From Bretschneidera sinensis (taxonomy: Eukaryota > Streptophyta > Magnoliopsida > Brassicales > Akaniaceae), in contig CM043702.1 in NCBI GenBank assembly GCA_023935145.1, positions 100,404,588-100,468,587 of the forward strand: a DNA stretch of 64,000 bases, read 5' to 3'. Shown here piece by piece: positions 44,139-55,922 of the stretch; position 1 is the first letter of the stretch, and each line of letters opens with the position of its first letter. The notes beneath the pieces are model-generated. The model did no database searches, had not been told where the DNA came from, and saw nothing but the letters and a program-made list of their open reading frames with translations. The translations under genes and the position numbers were made by a program.

Positions 44139-45756
44139 TGTAGGTCCAAAATATACTATGGCAATACCCAAGAGGGGGGTGAATTGGGTATTAAAAAAAA
44201 TTAAATACTTTTTGCAATCTCAAATAACAAAATATATGCGGAATTAAATCTTTCTAAATTACTAGCACAAAGATGAGAGAGTTTATTGCTTAATATAGAA
44301 ATGATAATTGAATTATAAAATAATTAAGCAATCAATCTCATTTACTTGAATAATAAATAATTATAAGCAAGTAATTATGAAAGTAATTAAGGTGATAGAG
44401 TTAGAGAGATGCAAACTCGATTTATAGTGGTTCGGCAATATCGGAATCCTTCTGACCCTACGTCCACTCTCTTCAAGGATCCTCCTTGAAGTCTTTCACT
44501 AAACCAAGCAACTTACGGGTGTTGCTCAAACCGAAACACAAGCAACTTACGGGTGTTGCTCAAACCGTACAATCCCCTTCCTCTCGGAAGTAATCCCCTC
44601 CCTCTCGGAAGTATCCCCTTCCTCTCGGAAGTAATCCCTTTACAATAAAAGTTGTAAAGTAAATGGTAGAGAGACAACAAATGAAAGCTTATACAACTGA
44701 ATAATGTCTCTCTTTCAAAGAAAAGCTTGAAGAATAGCTCAACATGAGTATTTCAAAGCTTTTTTGAGTTTCAAAGAATGAATGACTTGATTGTGTGCGT
44801 TCTTCTCTTTTTGAATGTCTTCTCCTCCTTGTTGAATGCTGAATTGAGTGGGTTTATATAGCAATCAATTAATATGGCCGTTTAGGACTTTAATTTGAAA
44901 AAGATTTACTTTAAAACGTTCAGATTTGGAGTCCAACGGTCATATTTTTGAACTACCAGTCGACTGGGTCGTGATACCAGTCGACTGGGTCCTCTTAAAA
45001 ATTCACATTTTTGCTGCTATAGTGTTACCAGTCGACTGGTAAGTCATACCAGTCGACTGGGAACCTTCTGCCACTTTTACCAGTCGACTGGGGACCTTCT
45101 GCCACTTTTACCAGTCGACTGCACTATTCACCCAGTCGACTGGGTCACTGTTGGAGCGCTGCTACAGTGATTTCTGGATGAACAGTGTTTTCAGCATAAT
45201 TTTCTTCATATCTCTTTATTCTTTTTGGATTTTTGAGTTCCAAAAAATCTCCTAATTTAATCAAACTTTCTTGCACATTAAACACACAAGTTAAACACTT
45301 CAAAGGTGTTTTGTTATCATCAAAATTAATCTAATCAATTTCTTGATTGAGGCATTTTTGATGATGACAAAACATATTACAAATTTAAGCATAATGTGTG
45401 TGCTAGATATATGAAGAATGATATATTACAAATGCTCAAGTAATTTTCTATGCCAACATAAATTCTTTTTAAATTCAATTAGAGAATGTTAAGTATTGAG
45501 CCCAAAGAATTTATTTGCATTTAATAAAATCACTTGGAGATTTTATATCTTCAATTAATTAAGACTATATAATAAAATGCAATGCAAATATAATTAGCTC
45601 CTAACAATTGAAATGACATCAACATTGATTCACTAATTTCTACAATCTTGGTCTCCTTTGATGTATAAGCACTATTAACAATCTGTATTACTTAAGTAAT
45701 ATTCATTAGTGCTTTATTAAGATTTTTGTTACCATCAAAATCATTCAGGGTCAACA
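44139..45756 (-). repeat. E6 5' LTR (1618 bp)
   Basis: It is nearly identical to 36726-38292. It is longer by one extra 'cctctcggaagtatcccctt' unit (about 44600-44620) and one extra palindrome-bearing 32-bp unit (about 45075-45110). The palindrome cluster is 44956-45143 and the TATA box lies at about 44854-44862. Confidence 0.95.
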
Positions 45757-45761
45757 CTTCT

Positions 45762-46475
45762 TAACTGAAGTTAAATCACTTGATTTAGTCGACTGAACAA
45801 TGATCCAGTCGACTGAATGTTCAAAAATAACGACTATATTTTGAAATGAAAGGCACCGTTTCAGAGCATTTAATGTTCCAAAATGCTCCCTCTTGTGTCT
45901 AACGGCTATATGAGGCTTGGGCTATATAAACCCCCTTTTAAATGAGCTGAATAACCAACTAAGAACATTCAATTTGTTTAAGAGCTCATTTATTAGTCTC
46001 AAAGCTTTCAAAAACATTCTTCAGCCATCTTTAAAATTTTGTTCTTAAAAGAGAGATATTCTTCATCTTGTAAATGCATAATTGCTATCTCTTTTGTACA
46101 CTCTTAAATTTCAATCATTGTAAGAGAAAAGAGTTGGTGTACCTCTTAGTAGTGTTTAAATGTTAAACACTTGTATTAACCTCCTTATAAGAGACTTTTG
46201 TAATGGTTTGAGAAATTCTTGTGAAGTTGTTCGCTTAGTGGAATACTTCAAGGAGTCTCCTTGAAGAGAGTGGATGTAAGGGCCAAAAAGTTTCCAATAT
46301 TGTCGAACCACTATAAACGGAGTTTGCACTTTCGCTTCCTCTACTCCCTTAATTTCCAACAATTTAATTATTGTATTTGCTTGAGTTAATTAAGTGGTTA
46401 AAACTTGTTTGTTGTTTGCAAAAAAAAATTTAAAACTCAATTCAGCCCCCCTCTTGGGTTGCACCTTGGTTTACA
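45762..46475 (+). repeat. E5 5' LTR, second piece
   Basis: It continues the LTR after E6, matching 55210-55922. It has two copies of AGTCGACTGAA (45776-45812), a TATA box in GGGCTATATAAACC (45919 on), and the SIRE-like end 'cccccctcttgggttgcacc'. It ends at ttaca. Confidence 0.87.
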
Positions 46476-46477
46476 AG

Positions 46478-46489
46478 TAGTATCAAAGA
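46478..46489 (+). other. E5 primer-binding site, degenerate (tRNA-iMet type)
   Basis: tagtatcaaaga differs by three bases from tggtatcagagc but sits 2 bp after the LTR, as expected. Confidence 0.75.
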
Positions 46490-46554
46490 TTTGTTCTCAT
46501 TAATAGGCTTAAAATCCTTGAGTAGCTCCTATAGCTAATAATAGTTATACTAAA

Positions 46555-48425
46555 GGTCACTCTTATACTAGGCCTCCTTTGTTTAATGGAACAAATTATA
46601 CTTATTGGAAAACATGATGAAAATCTTTGTTAAAGGCTAAGATTATAATTTATAAAGAATTGTTGAAGAATGACCTAGGATTCCTGTAAAAAGAGTCACG
46701 GTTGGTGAAAAAGTAACTACATTGCCTAAACTTAAATCTGAATTTGATGATATTGACTGTATGATGATGTCTTTAAATAGTAGAGCTACTAATATTCTTC
46801 ATTGTGCATTAGACATTAATGAATACAACAAAATTTTGGCATGTGATTCGGCTAAAGAAATATGGGACAAACTTCAAGTTACATACGAAGGAACTAGTGA
46901 AATAAAGAAATAAAAAATCTATTTGCTAGTGTCTGAATATGAAGCTTTTAAGATGTCCTCTACCGAATCCATTTCTGAAATGTACTCTCGATTCACTAAT
47001 ATTATTAATGGTTTAAAGCTTCTTGGTAAGAATATTGAGGAGTTTGAATTGACAAGGAAGATTCTTAGATCTCTACCACCAAATTGGGAATCTAAGAAGA
47101 CAATCATTGTGGAAGCCAAAGACATTGATAAACTCGAAGTTGAAACATTTTTTGGGTCATTATTGACTTATGAGATGGAGGTTATAAATGTCAAAGTTTT
47201 TGAGGATAAAAAGAAGAAGAAGGTTATTACCTTCAAAGCCACCTCAAGTAAGCAAGAAAGAAGAAGAAGATGAAGAAAATGAAAGTAGTGAAGAAGATAG
47301 AGAGATGGCTCTCATCACAAAGACGTTTCACAAATTCTTGAACAAAAGCAAGAAGCCTTACAAGAACTTCAAAAAGAAAGCTTTGGTTACTACCACTTGG
47401 AGTGATGATGAGAACGATATCTCAAATAGTGAGATTAACTACGAAGAGATTGCCAATCTTTGCTTATTGGCAATTAATGATGAAGATGAGGTAACAAATT
47501 CTTCTCTTGCTATTGATAATGAAAATAGCAATGATGAAATGATTGATGTAATAAATGAATTGCATGAGGAATTAAAGAAATTTGATGCTAGGAATGTTGC
47601 TCTCAAGAATATAGTTTCAAATCTCACTCAAGAGATGGAAGCTCTAAAAGAACAAAAGAAAATCTTTCTTTAGAGCTTAACAACTCATCACAATATTATT
47701 TGAAAAATGAAAATGTTGATTTGAAAACGAAAGTGATTGAGTTAAATAGCACTATATCTAGACTTGTAAGTGGAAAATAAAAGCTAGATGAAGTGTTAGC
47801 TTATCAAAGAATGAGTGGAGAAAAATTCAGTTTGGGTTACTCTCCATTAGGCAAGCAAAAATCAAATGAAACTATCTTTGTAAAAGCAACATCTGTGAAT
47901 GAACCCTCCACCTCCAAAGCTCCTAGTAATGCTAATAATGTTCCTTTAAAAAATGTTAGGAATCTTAAGAATTGAAATGTCAATTCTTATGGTAGAAATT
48001 CACATGCTAATACTATGAATAGACAACCAAGAAATACTTATGCTCATCCTAAAAATGCAAATGCTAGATATGATCGTTCTAGAAATTCATATGCCAAGAA
48101 TGCATATCTTAGAAACAACTATTATTCTTATCTTAGAAACAACATGTATGCTTATAACTCTTATAATGCAAGAAACATATATTCTAGGGATGCTGGATAT
48201 TCTTATCCAAGAAATGATAGATTTGCTTATTCTAGACATCCTAGAATTTTTTATGATTTTCAATATAGGATCATGCATCATCCACATTTCTATGATTATG
48301 GAGCATCTTATAAGACTAAGAAGGTATGGGTTCCTAAAGGATCCATATTTTTAAGGACTAACCCAAAATAACCCAAGACATTTTGGGTACCTAAAAGCTC
48401 CATCGTATATCCTTGTGTGAAGTAG
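46555..48425 (+). pseudogene. E5 gag remnant
   Basis: The N-terminus is readable as PPLFNGTNYTYWKT (46575-46615), then in pieces: LNILHCALDINEYNKI-type core (46722-46913), MYSRFTNIINGLKLLG and LRSLPPNWESK (46923-47273), an acidic part with SEINYEEIANLCLLAIND (47188-47673), a coiled-coil part (47560-47700), and LGYSPLGKQKSNETIFVKA (47835 on). The repeat tail 48015-48371 is rich in RN/YLRNN/YSRD words and has no CCHC. The frame ends at TAG 48423-48425, the same place as in E6. At least four frameshifts or stops break it. Confidence 0.82.
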
Positions 48426-48800
48426 GTATGTCTCCACACAAAGGTAGAAGGTGACCATTGGTACCTTCATAGCGGATGCTCAAAGCACATCACTGGTGAT
48501 TAAAATCTCTTTATGGAGTTGTTGTGAAACGTGCAACAATTATGATGATAATACGAAAAGCAAAGAGAGAGAGAGAAAGCAATTAAACACATAGATTTAA
48601 TGTGGTTCGGCAGCATGCCTACGTCCACAGGAGCGAGCAGTCGATATGAGTCACATACTACAACAGGAGTTGACTCTATGGGATGGCATACACATCACCA
48701 TTGGAGATGACACCAAGATGAAGATCATTGGACATCGTAAATTTGGTAAAGATTCTTCAACTCTCGATCATGTTTTACTTGTGTAAGGCCTAATTTACTT
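48426..48800 (+). pseudogene. E5 protease remnant with a short foreign insertion
   Basis: After the TAG come VCLHTKVEGDHWYLHSGCSK, in which the first catalytic residue is H, not D. At about 48520 the similarity to E6 stops and resumes near 48685 with IHITIGDDTKMKIIGHRKFG. The about 165 bp between them begin TGTTGTGAAACGTGCAAC and include 'tggttcggcagcatgcctac', so they may be a fragment of another LTR. Confidence 0.7.
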
Positions 48801-50170
48801 AGCATTACTCAATTATATGATAAAGGTAATAAAGTCGTATTTAAATCCTCTCATTGTCTAGAAATTAAGAGTAACAAGATCAAGTTTTTTGGACAAAGAC
48901 ATGAAAATTTCCATCTAGTTGATCTCAAAACTTTGCCTTCAAAAAATGGAAAAAAAAAATTTAGCTTTTTGTGAAAACTCATGGTTATGGCATAGAAGGT
49001 TTGGCCATGTTAGCATGGAATTGATTAAAATTCTTTCTAGAAACGATCTAGTTACTAGTCTTCCCAAAATAAAATTTAAAAATTACAAAGTATGTGATGC
49101 TTGTCAAATGAAAAAACATACAAAAGTTTCTTTTAAATCAAAAAATGTGATTTCAACTTCAAGACCTTTAGAACTTTTACATATGGACTTGTTTGGTCCA
49201 ATAAGCACTATTAGTCTAGGTGGCCATCAATATACTCTTGATGACTATTTTAGATATACCTTTATTATTTTTATTACTTATAAGGATGAAGCTTATCAAG
49301 GTTTTGTAAACTTTTGCAAAAAGGTTCAAAATGAAAAAAAAAAAAAAAAAAGGTATTGTTATTTCAAGCATAACAAGTGATCATGGAAAAGAATTTGAAA
49401 ACCAAAAATTTTCAAAATATTGTGATGATGATGGTATTGATCACAATTTTTCAGCTCCTAGAACTCCACAAAAAAATGGTGTTGTTGAAAGGAAAAATAG
49501 AATTTTAGAAAAAATTTCTAGAACTATGCTTTGTGAAAATAGTTTGCGAAAATACTTTTAGACATAAGCTGTAAACACCTCATGTTATGTTTTAGATAGA
49601 GTTTTAATTAGGTTTATGCTTAACAAAACTCCATATGAAATATAGAAAGGTAGAAAGCCTAATATCTTTTATTTTCATGCCTTTAGTTGCAAATGTTTCA
49701 TCTTAAATAATAATAAATTTAATTTAGGTAAATTTGATTCTAAGACTGATGTAGGAATCTTCTTGGCATATTAAACATCTAGTAAAGCTTATAGAGTCTT
49801 TAATAAATAAAAAAAACTCTAGTGGTTGAAGAATCGGTTTATATTACTTTTGATGAAACTAATCCTCTTTGTAGTAAAAGAGCTATTTTTGATGATGATG
49901 TAGGCTTTATGCCAAGAATGAATGCCACCACTCCCATACCCCAAAGAGAATAAAATTTAAATATCATAAGGGGAAATTGAACCTAGACTTTATCAACCTT
50001 CAATAAGTCAAAAAGAATATGGTTTTCCCAAAGATTGGAAGTATGTGAATTATCACCCAATCGATCAAGTGATTGGCGATCCTTCACAAGGGGTAAGAAC
50101 TCGATCCTCTATGAGAAATGTATATAATTATGTTGCCTTCTTATCTCAAATAGAACCTAAGACATTTAAT
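48800..50170 (+). pseudogene. E5 integrase remnant
   Basis: The zinc-binding block is seen (WLWHRRFGHVSMELI, then VCDACQMKKH). The core shows LLHMDLFGPISTISLGGHQY, DDYFRYTF and ITSDHGKEFENQ, then APRTPQKNGVVERKNRILEK, so D, D and E are all present but in two frames, with the switch at an 18-A run (49336-49353). After 49560 the C-terminal part is only a mosaic of stops. Two residues near the VVDDY block are missing compared with E6. Confidence 0.82.
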
Positions 50171-50174
50171 AAAG

Positions 50175-50940
50175 TTTAAAATGATGAAAGTTGGATAAAT
50201 TCTATGTAAGAAGAATTAAATCAATTTGAAAGGAATAAAGTGTGGACTTTAGTTTCTAGACCTAAGGACCATTCCGTAATTAAAACTAAATTGGTGTTTA
50301 GAAATAAAATGGATGAAAATAGAATAATAACTAGAAACAAGGCTAAACTTGTAGCTAAATGTTATAATCAAGAAGAAAGAATTGATTTTGATGAAACCTT
50401 TGCTCCTGTAGCTAGATTAGAAGCTATTTGTATGTTGCTTGCATTTGCATATTTTTAGAATTTCAAATTATTTCAAACGAATTTAAAAAGTTTATTTTTA
50501 AATGGTTATATTGAAGAAAATGTCTATGTTAAAAAAAAACTCTTAGTTTTAAAGATCCTAACCTTCCAAACCATGTCTATAAGTTTTTTAAAGCTCTTTA
50601 TAGGTTGAAGCAAGCTCCAAGAGCATGGTATGAAAGGTTAAGTAAGTTTTTACTTAATAATAGTTTTTCAAGAGGACAAATAGACACCACTCTTTTTATA
50701 AAAACAAAAAATCATGACACCCTTATGGTTCAAATATATGTTGATGATATCATATTCGGTGCCTCTAATGAATCTATATGTCAACACTTTGCTAAGTGTA
50801 TGCAAGGTGAGTTTGAGATGAGAATGATGGAGAGCTCAACTACTTACTTGGACTTCAAATTAAATAAACAAAGGAATGTATCTTCATTAACCAATCCAAG
50901 TACATAAAAGGTTTGCTAAAGAGATTTGGAATAGAGAATG
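50175..50940 (+). pseudogene. E5 reverse transcriptase remnant
   Basis: The open piece 50240-50458 has [20 protein letters not shown] and [21 protein letters not shown] gap with stops follows (50459-50600), then KQAPRAWYERLSKFLLNNSF and the catalytic YVDD at 50737-50748 (50605-50907). It would be RT. The shifts make it non-functional. Confidence 0.85.
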
Positions 50941-51660
50941 CAAAGTCAATTGGGACTCCACTTGGATGAAGGAGGTAAAAGTGTCAATAATAAGAAATAA
51001 GGAAGCATAATACGGGCTTAATTTTATTTAACTGTAGTAGACCCGATATTATGTTTAGTGTATGCATGTGTGCTAGATTTCAAACTAATCCTAAAGAATC
51101 TCACATAATTTTTGTTAAAAGAATCTTAAGATATTTGCATGGTACTCAAAATTTAGGATTACGGTATTCAAGAGATTCACTTTTTAACTTAGTTGGGTAC
51201 TCAGATGTTGATTTTGCTAGTTGTAAGCTAGATAGAAAGAGTACTAGTGGAACATGCTAATTTATAGGTTATATGTTAACCTCTTAGTTTTCAAAGAAAC
51301 AAAATTCAATTGCACTATCAACTGCCGAAGCAGAATATGTGGCCAACGGTAATTGTTATGCACAAGTTTTATGGATAAAACAACAATAAGAAGATTTTGG
51401 CAGGCATTTTGAAAATGTTCCTATTTCGTGTGATAATACTAGTTCCATCAATCTAAATAAGAATCTAATTCAATATTCTATAACCATGCACATTGAGATT
51501 AGACATCACTTTATAAGAGATCACACTCAAAAATGAGATATCAAACTTGAATTCGTTCCTATAGAAAATCAAATATTTGATATCCTTACTAAACCTTTGA
51601 ATGAATATAGATTTAGTATGATAAGAATGTTAGTGGGCATGAGAAATTTTGTATGATTTG
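50941..51660 (+). pseudogene. E5 RNase H remnant
   Basis: MFSVCMCARFQTNPKESH, then LHGTQNLGLRYSRDSLFNLV and GYSDVDFASCKLDRKSTSG (51051-51260), and further on TAEAEYVA and a region corresponding to the C-terminal tail. About 50 bp near 50965-51030 are deleted or scrambled relative to E6. Several stops occur after 51260. Confidence 0.82.
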
Positions 51661-52129
51661 ATGATTGATTGCATTTACATCATCATTTTCATATATGCCA
51701 TTGAGTGAATGAGCATCAACTCTTATTTGATATTTCTCTCACTTAATGATGGTGTAAAGAAATATATTCTTACAATTTTTTAATTAGGAGTTCAATTTTA
51801 TTTTATTTTTTAAAAATCCCTGATTCAGTCGACTGAACCTTTCATATAGTCTACTGAATGAACGTTCTAAAAACCCCTAAACTTTTTGCCACTCATTAAG
51901 TTAACTTAATGTTTATTCAGTCAACTGAATGAGGCTCTAGTCAACTAAACTCGCGATATTATAAATACCCCTCTTCGTCTTAAAACGTCATTTCACCCAA
52001 AATTTGAAATGAATTTTATCGTTACCACTTCTCTCTCTAAAATTTCTTCAATCTCGTAACAAATCTAGACAAGATCTTCCTTTTAAACATAAACCTATTC
52101 ATCAAATCCTTTCTTTTTCATGTTCCTCC
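51661..52129 (+). other. E5 spacer after pol with degenerate palindromes
   Basis: No frame. Copies of CAGTCGACTGA and variants occur at about 51830-51960, the counterpart of the E6 array at 38960-39077. A TATA-like 'attataaatacccct' lies at 51958-51972, so a separate transcript start is conceivable. Confidence 0.55.
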
Positions 52130-52945
52130 CAAAAATGTCTCAAACACCATGCATCAAACTCACTTCTTCAGGTCCAAATCCTCCAAAAGGTCACGAAAAG
52201 CGTCTCAAGAAAAGAAAAAGGAAAGAGAAAGGTAGAGAGACAAACAAAAAGGCCAAGAATGACTTTGATGCATCTAGTTTTCAAATATAGACACTAAGGA
52301 AAGGTACGACATTTTCATAAGGGTCAAAGAAATTATGCCCGGTAGACTTATAGATTTTTCCTCTATTATATTTGGGAATTTGGATATTAAACCCTTAATT
52401 GATAGGCTAGGATGAACCCACCTAGTGACTATACACGAAAAATATTATCCTTTGTTAATTCACCAGTTTTATGCTAACCTACAACAACCCTCACCCTCTG
52501 CCCCTAGATTCTCAACCATGGTCATGGGTCAAGAGTTTACTATCTCTGCTAGTATTTTGCATAGAATTCTGAATTTTCCTATTAAAGGAATCAAACGGGA
52601 CATAGATGGATGACCAAAAAATTTTGATTATGAGGGTGCTTGTATAATAGTTACGGGTAACCTGTCTTATTCTTATAGGATCTAAACTTATTACACATAT
52701 GGTGATATGCCGCTAGATCTAGGATGTTGAACCTAATCATCAATTGGACTATAAACCCTAGACTAGGTAGCAAAATCAATCTCTTAACATTGGACATCCT
52801 ACTGATTTACTGTCTCAAGACCAAAACTCCCTACAACCTGTACCCTTGGATCATATCAAATATGATAGCTAGGTTTCACAGTGTTTCAAGTTGTCTTCCA
52901 TATGGGATACTAATCACCCTATTCCTTCAGCACTATAGGGTTCCC
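52130..52945 (+). pseudogene. E5 env-like / putative plant transposon protein ORF remnant, N-terminal part
   Basis: The start MSQTPCIKLTSSG (52136 on) is followed by a Lys/Arg-rich stretch, then in other frames IHEKYYPLLIHQFYANLQQP, VMGQEFTISASILHRILNFP (52425-52613), and later INPRLGSKINLLTLDILLIY and MIARF...LPYGILITLFLQHY (52724-52945). This run of motifs resembles the 'putative plant transposon protein' family (I recall it as Pfam PF20167), often found 3' of pol in SIRE and Gypsy elements in the place of an env-like gene. Its function is unknown. Frameshifts and stops break it, and an Athila LTR fragment cuts it at 52946. Confidence 0.65.
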
Positions 52946-53791
52946 TGATGAGTGCCAAATATTGCATATTTTGGCCACTTAATTTACATTTGTTAGCTTA
53001 GGAATTTATTACTTTGAGTTGTTTTTCGTTGTTTTACAGGTTTACAAGCTTGGAAATGAGTTTCACTAAATTGCCAGAATTGCTCGTACAGATCAGCCAC
53101 TTTTGAGGATTAAACTGTATTGATTCAGGAAGAACCAGGAGATGAGCCATATATGCTTGGAAAGATCCAGATGTCTATTTTCTGAGGAATTTTATGGATC
53201 AATAAAATGATTTTTCTAGAGAAAGTTATGGCAGTTTTAGTAGACAAAGGTCAGGCTGTGCATGATTTCAGCGTGACAAATCAGCCATTTTTGAGGTTTT
53301 AACTGTATTGATTCAGGAAGAACTAGGAGATGAGCCATATATGTTTGGAAAGATCCAGATGTCAATTTTCTAGATAATTTTACAGATCAATAAAATGATT
53401 TTTCTAGAGAAAGTTATGGCAGTTTTAGTAGACAAAGGTCAAAGAGCAAAAGCTGGAATCTGCAGTATCCCACATCGGATTGGAAACACATTGCACTTGT
53501 GATGTTTCCCTATATAAGCCCCTCTTCACTTCATCTTTAGTGTGCAATTCCTGGTGCCATTTGGTGTAATCCGATGGATGTCTACTAGCATTCTGGTGGA
53601 TCTTGAAGGCTTTGCTACCACGAGGGGAAACGCCGCCTAACAGCGAGTGGAATTTCTCTCATGTATAGTCAGTTTTAATTTACTGCTTTTTTTTTAGTTT
53701 AATGTTTAGCACTTTTATTATGAACTCTAGTTTCATGATTTTGAGTGGCTAAAATCTTCAACTAAGATTGAAGATGAAGCCTCTCCGTTGT
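52946..53791 (+). repeat. E7: truncated mosaic Athila LTR
   Basis: It starts TGATGAGTGCCAAATATTGC (E4-like), continues with 'ttcactaaattgccagaatt' and 'gttatggcagttttagtaga' (E3-like, in two tandem units at about 53092-53257 and 53274-53442), and ends with 'ctttgctaccacgaggggaa' through 'gaagatgaagcctctccgtt' (E4-like). It breaks off at 53791, where E4 LTRs continue for about 550 bp more. The TATA box is in 'ccctatataagccc' (53508). No TSD is visible. Confidence 0.8.
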
Positions 53792-54250
53792 CCTCCCCTG
53801 ATACTAAAGCTGATGGCATTAAGACCACCGATTTGATTAATGTTTTTTTCTTTTAAGAGGATGGGATGTGCCATCGAAGAAGGTTTTGTAGACCCCAAGC
53901 CTGAAAAAACATTAGAATTGGATATGGAGACCTGACTGAAGAAGAAGAGGAACAAGATGTTGATATGGGTACTTAGCAGCCTACTTCTGATCAGGGCAGC
54001 TCAGTTGGCGTTCTTAGGATGCAATTCTGCAAGCTCTTTCCATTCTCCAGTTATCAGTATACAGTATGCAGCAAGCCACTAATATGTAGCTTCAGACACT
54101 GAAGACTGAGATAAATTCAGTATATAATGAGCTGACCATCTTCAGGACTAAAAGAGAATGCTCATTTACGAAGGTTAGAGACCAACTTGATGAGATACAA
54201 GACCAGCTTCACTACCGTGGTCCTTCACCTCCACCTAATTAGAAGCATTG
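53792..54250 (+). pseudogene. E5 env-like ORF remnant, C-terminal part
   Basis: After the Athila fragment, a segment reads LTEEEEEQDVDMG and further a Gln/Leu-rich stretch, reminiscent of the acidic and coiled-coil end of such ORFs. The frame is broken several times. Assignment to the same ORF is by position only. Confidence 0.4.
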
Positions 54251-54774
54251 ATCCCTTTTATTTGTTTATATCTATTTTTTTTAACTCCATAGTATTCTTG
54301 CAAGAACACTTTACTTATTTTTTTATGCATTCATAGATATTATGCTCTTTTGAACTGTTGTGTTGACATTTCTGGAATAGCTCGGGAGAGCTTTAACTCT
54401 TTATTTTTAATTTAAATTTTTTATGAATGTTTATTTGCTCTTTACCTAGTTGTCTATGATGATTGCTTGTCATTTTTTGTTCTTTAATTCTCCCTTTTGT
54501 GATGATGGAAAAACGGGGAAGAAAAATATGAGTTATGGAGAAAAATATGAGTTATATGGGTTATATGGAGTATATGCATAGATTAAAAGGGAGCTTTGCT
54601 CCTTAAGATCTTTAAATACTTTATTATCTGTTGGTTAGGTTTTTTTTGAAAATTGCAGGAGCCTTTTATGCAAAAACATAGGAGACTCTATTCAAATTTT
54701 CATAAAAACCAAACACTTAGTTTTTAAAAGCATTTTTCTTAAAATGGTTTTTTCATCATAAAAAAGAGGGAGAT
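54251..54774 (+). other. E5 3' untranslated region and PPT
   Basis: T-rich sequence with no supported frame; near-duplicate 'gaaaaatatgagttat' words at 54520-54550. The tract aaaaaagagggagat at 54760-54774 is the PPT. Confidence 0.7.
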
Positions 54775-55922
54775 TGTTGAACCGTCAATTGATTTTAATG
54801 ATGACAAAAAAATATTAAATTGTGCTAACCAGTTTATCTAAGTGTTTAAAGCTACAAAGATGTTTGCACAAAGACAACTAGTATTTGATAAGCTAAGTAC
54901 TCAACCTTAGAAGAAGTTTGAAGATCAAGAATAGAAGCTTCAAAGGTTATTAATATAATTTTAAATTTCTCAATCAATTTCCTAGCTTTATGTATGGTTC
55001 AATTTGATTACAAAAACATTTTTGGCAAATTTATTTTGACTGGGTTTTGTTTTTAACAAAAAACAAAAAATTATGTTTCAAGTGATCCAGTCGACTGAAT
55101 GAAAGGAAACATTTTCTTGCCTTTGATCTAGTCGACTGAATGATCTATTCAGTTGGATGAATGAAGGACATAAACTTCTGACCTTCTGATCCAATCAACT
55201 GAATGCTTCTTAATTGAAGTTGAATCACTTGATTCAATCAAATGAACAATAATCCAGTCAATTGAATGTTCAAAAATAACAGCTATATTTTCAAATGAAA
55301 GGCATCTTTTCATAGCATTTAATGCTCCAAACTGCCCCCTCTTGTGTCTAACAGCCATATGAGGCTTGGGCTATATAAAACTCATTTTAAATGAGCTGAA
55401 TAAGCAACTAAGAACATTCAGTTTGTTCAAGAGCTCTTTTATTACTCTCAAAGCTTTCAAAAACATTGTTGAACCATCTTTAAAGCTTTATTCTTGAAAG
55501 AGATATATTCTTCATTATGTATATTCATTAATTGCTATCTCTCTTGTACACTGTTAAATTCCAATCATTATAAGAGAAAAGAGTTGGTGTAACTCTTAGT
55601 AGTGTTTAGGTGCCAAACACTTATATTAGCTTCCTTGAAAGATACTTTTGTAACGGTTTGAGCAACACCTGTGAAGTTTCTTACTTAGTGGAAAACTTCA
55701 AGGAGTCTCTTTGAAGAGAGTGGACGTAAGGTCAAAAAGTTTTTGATATTGCCGAAACACTATAAACGAAGTTTGCACTTTCTCTTCTTTTACTCCCTTA
55801 ATTTCCAACAATTTAATTGTTGTATTTGTTTGAGTTAATTAAGTTCTTCAAAACTTATTTGTTGTTTCCAAAAAGTTTTAAAACCCAATTCACTCCCCTC
55901 TTTGGTTGCACCTCGGTTTACA
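54775..55922 (+). repeat. E5 3' LTR (1148 bp)
   Basis: It starts TGTTGAACCGTCAATTG and ends GGTTTACA. It matches the two 5' LTR pieces. Degenerate CAGTCGACTGA words at 55086-55265 lie 100-280 bp upstream of the TATA box at about 55362-55370. Confidence 0.88.

Larger units (their letters stand above)
36726..45756 (-). mobile_element. E6: SIRE-type Copia retrotransposon, young, inserted in the E5 LTR
   Basis: Its LTRs are 36726-38292 and 44139-45756, with perfect cttct TSDs. On the minus strand the order is PBS, gag, protease, integrase, RT-RNase H, a 0.9-kb tail with palindromic repeats, PPT. By eye I count about seven substitutions over about 1.57 kb between the LTRs plus length changes in short tandem repeats, so insertion is recent. 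Even so the coding region has at least two stops, two frameshifts and altered protease residues. No env-like ORF remains, unlike E5. Confidence 0.95.
36265..55922 (+). mobile_element. E5: SIRE-type Copia retrotransposon, split by E6
   Basis: The 5' LTR is in two pieces (36265-36725 and 45762-46475) around E6. The 3' LTR is 54775-55922. Flanks read actat (36260-36264) and actac (55923-55927), an imperfect 5-bp TSD. Internally come a degenerate tRNA-Met PBS, gag, protease, integrase, RT, RNase H (the Copia order) and an about 3-kb 3' region with an env-like/plant-transposon-protein ORF remnant. About 16 differences in the first 135 LTR bases show it is old. All frames are broken. Confidence 0.88.
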
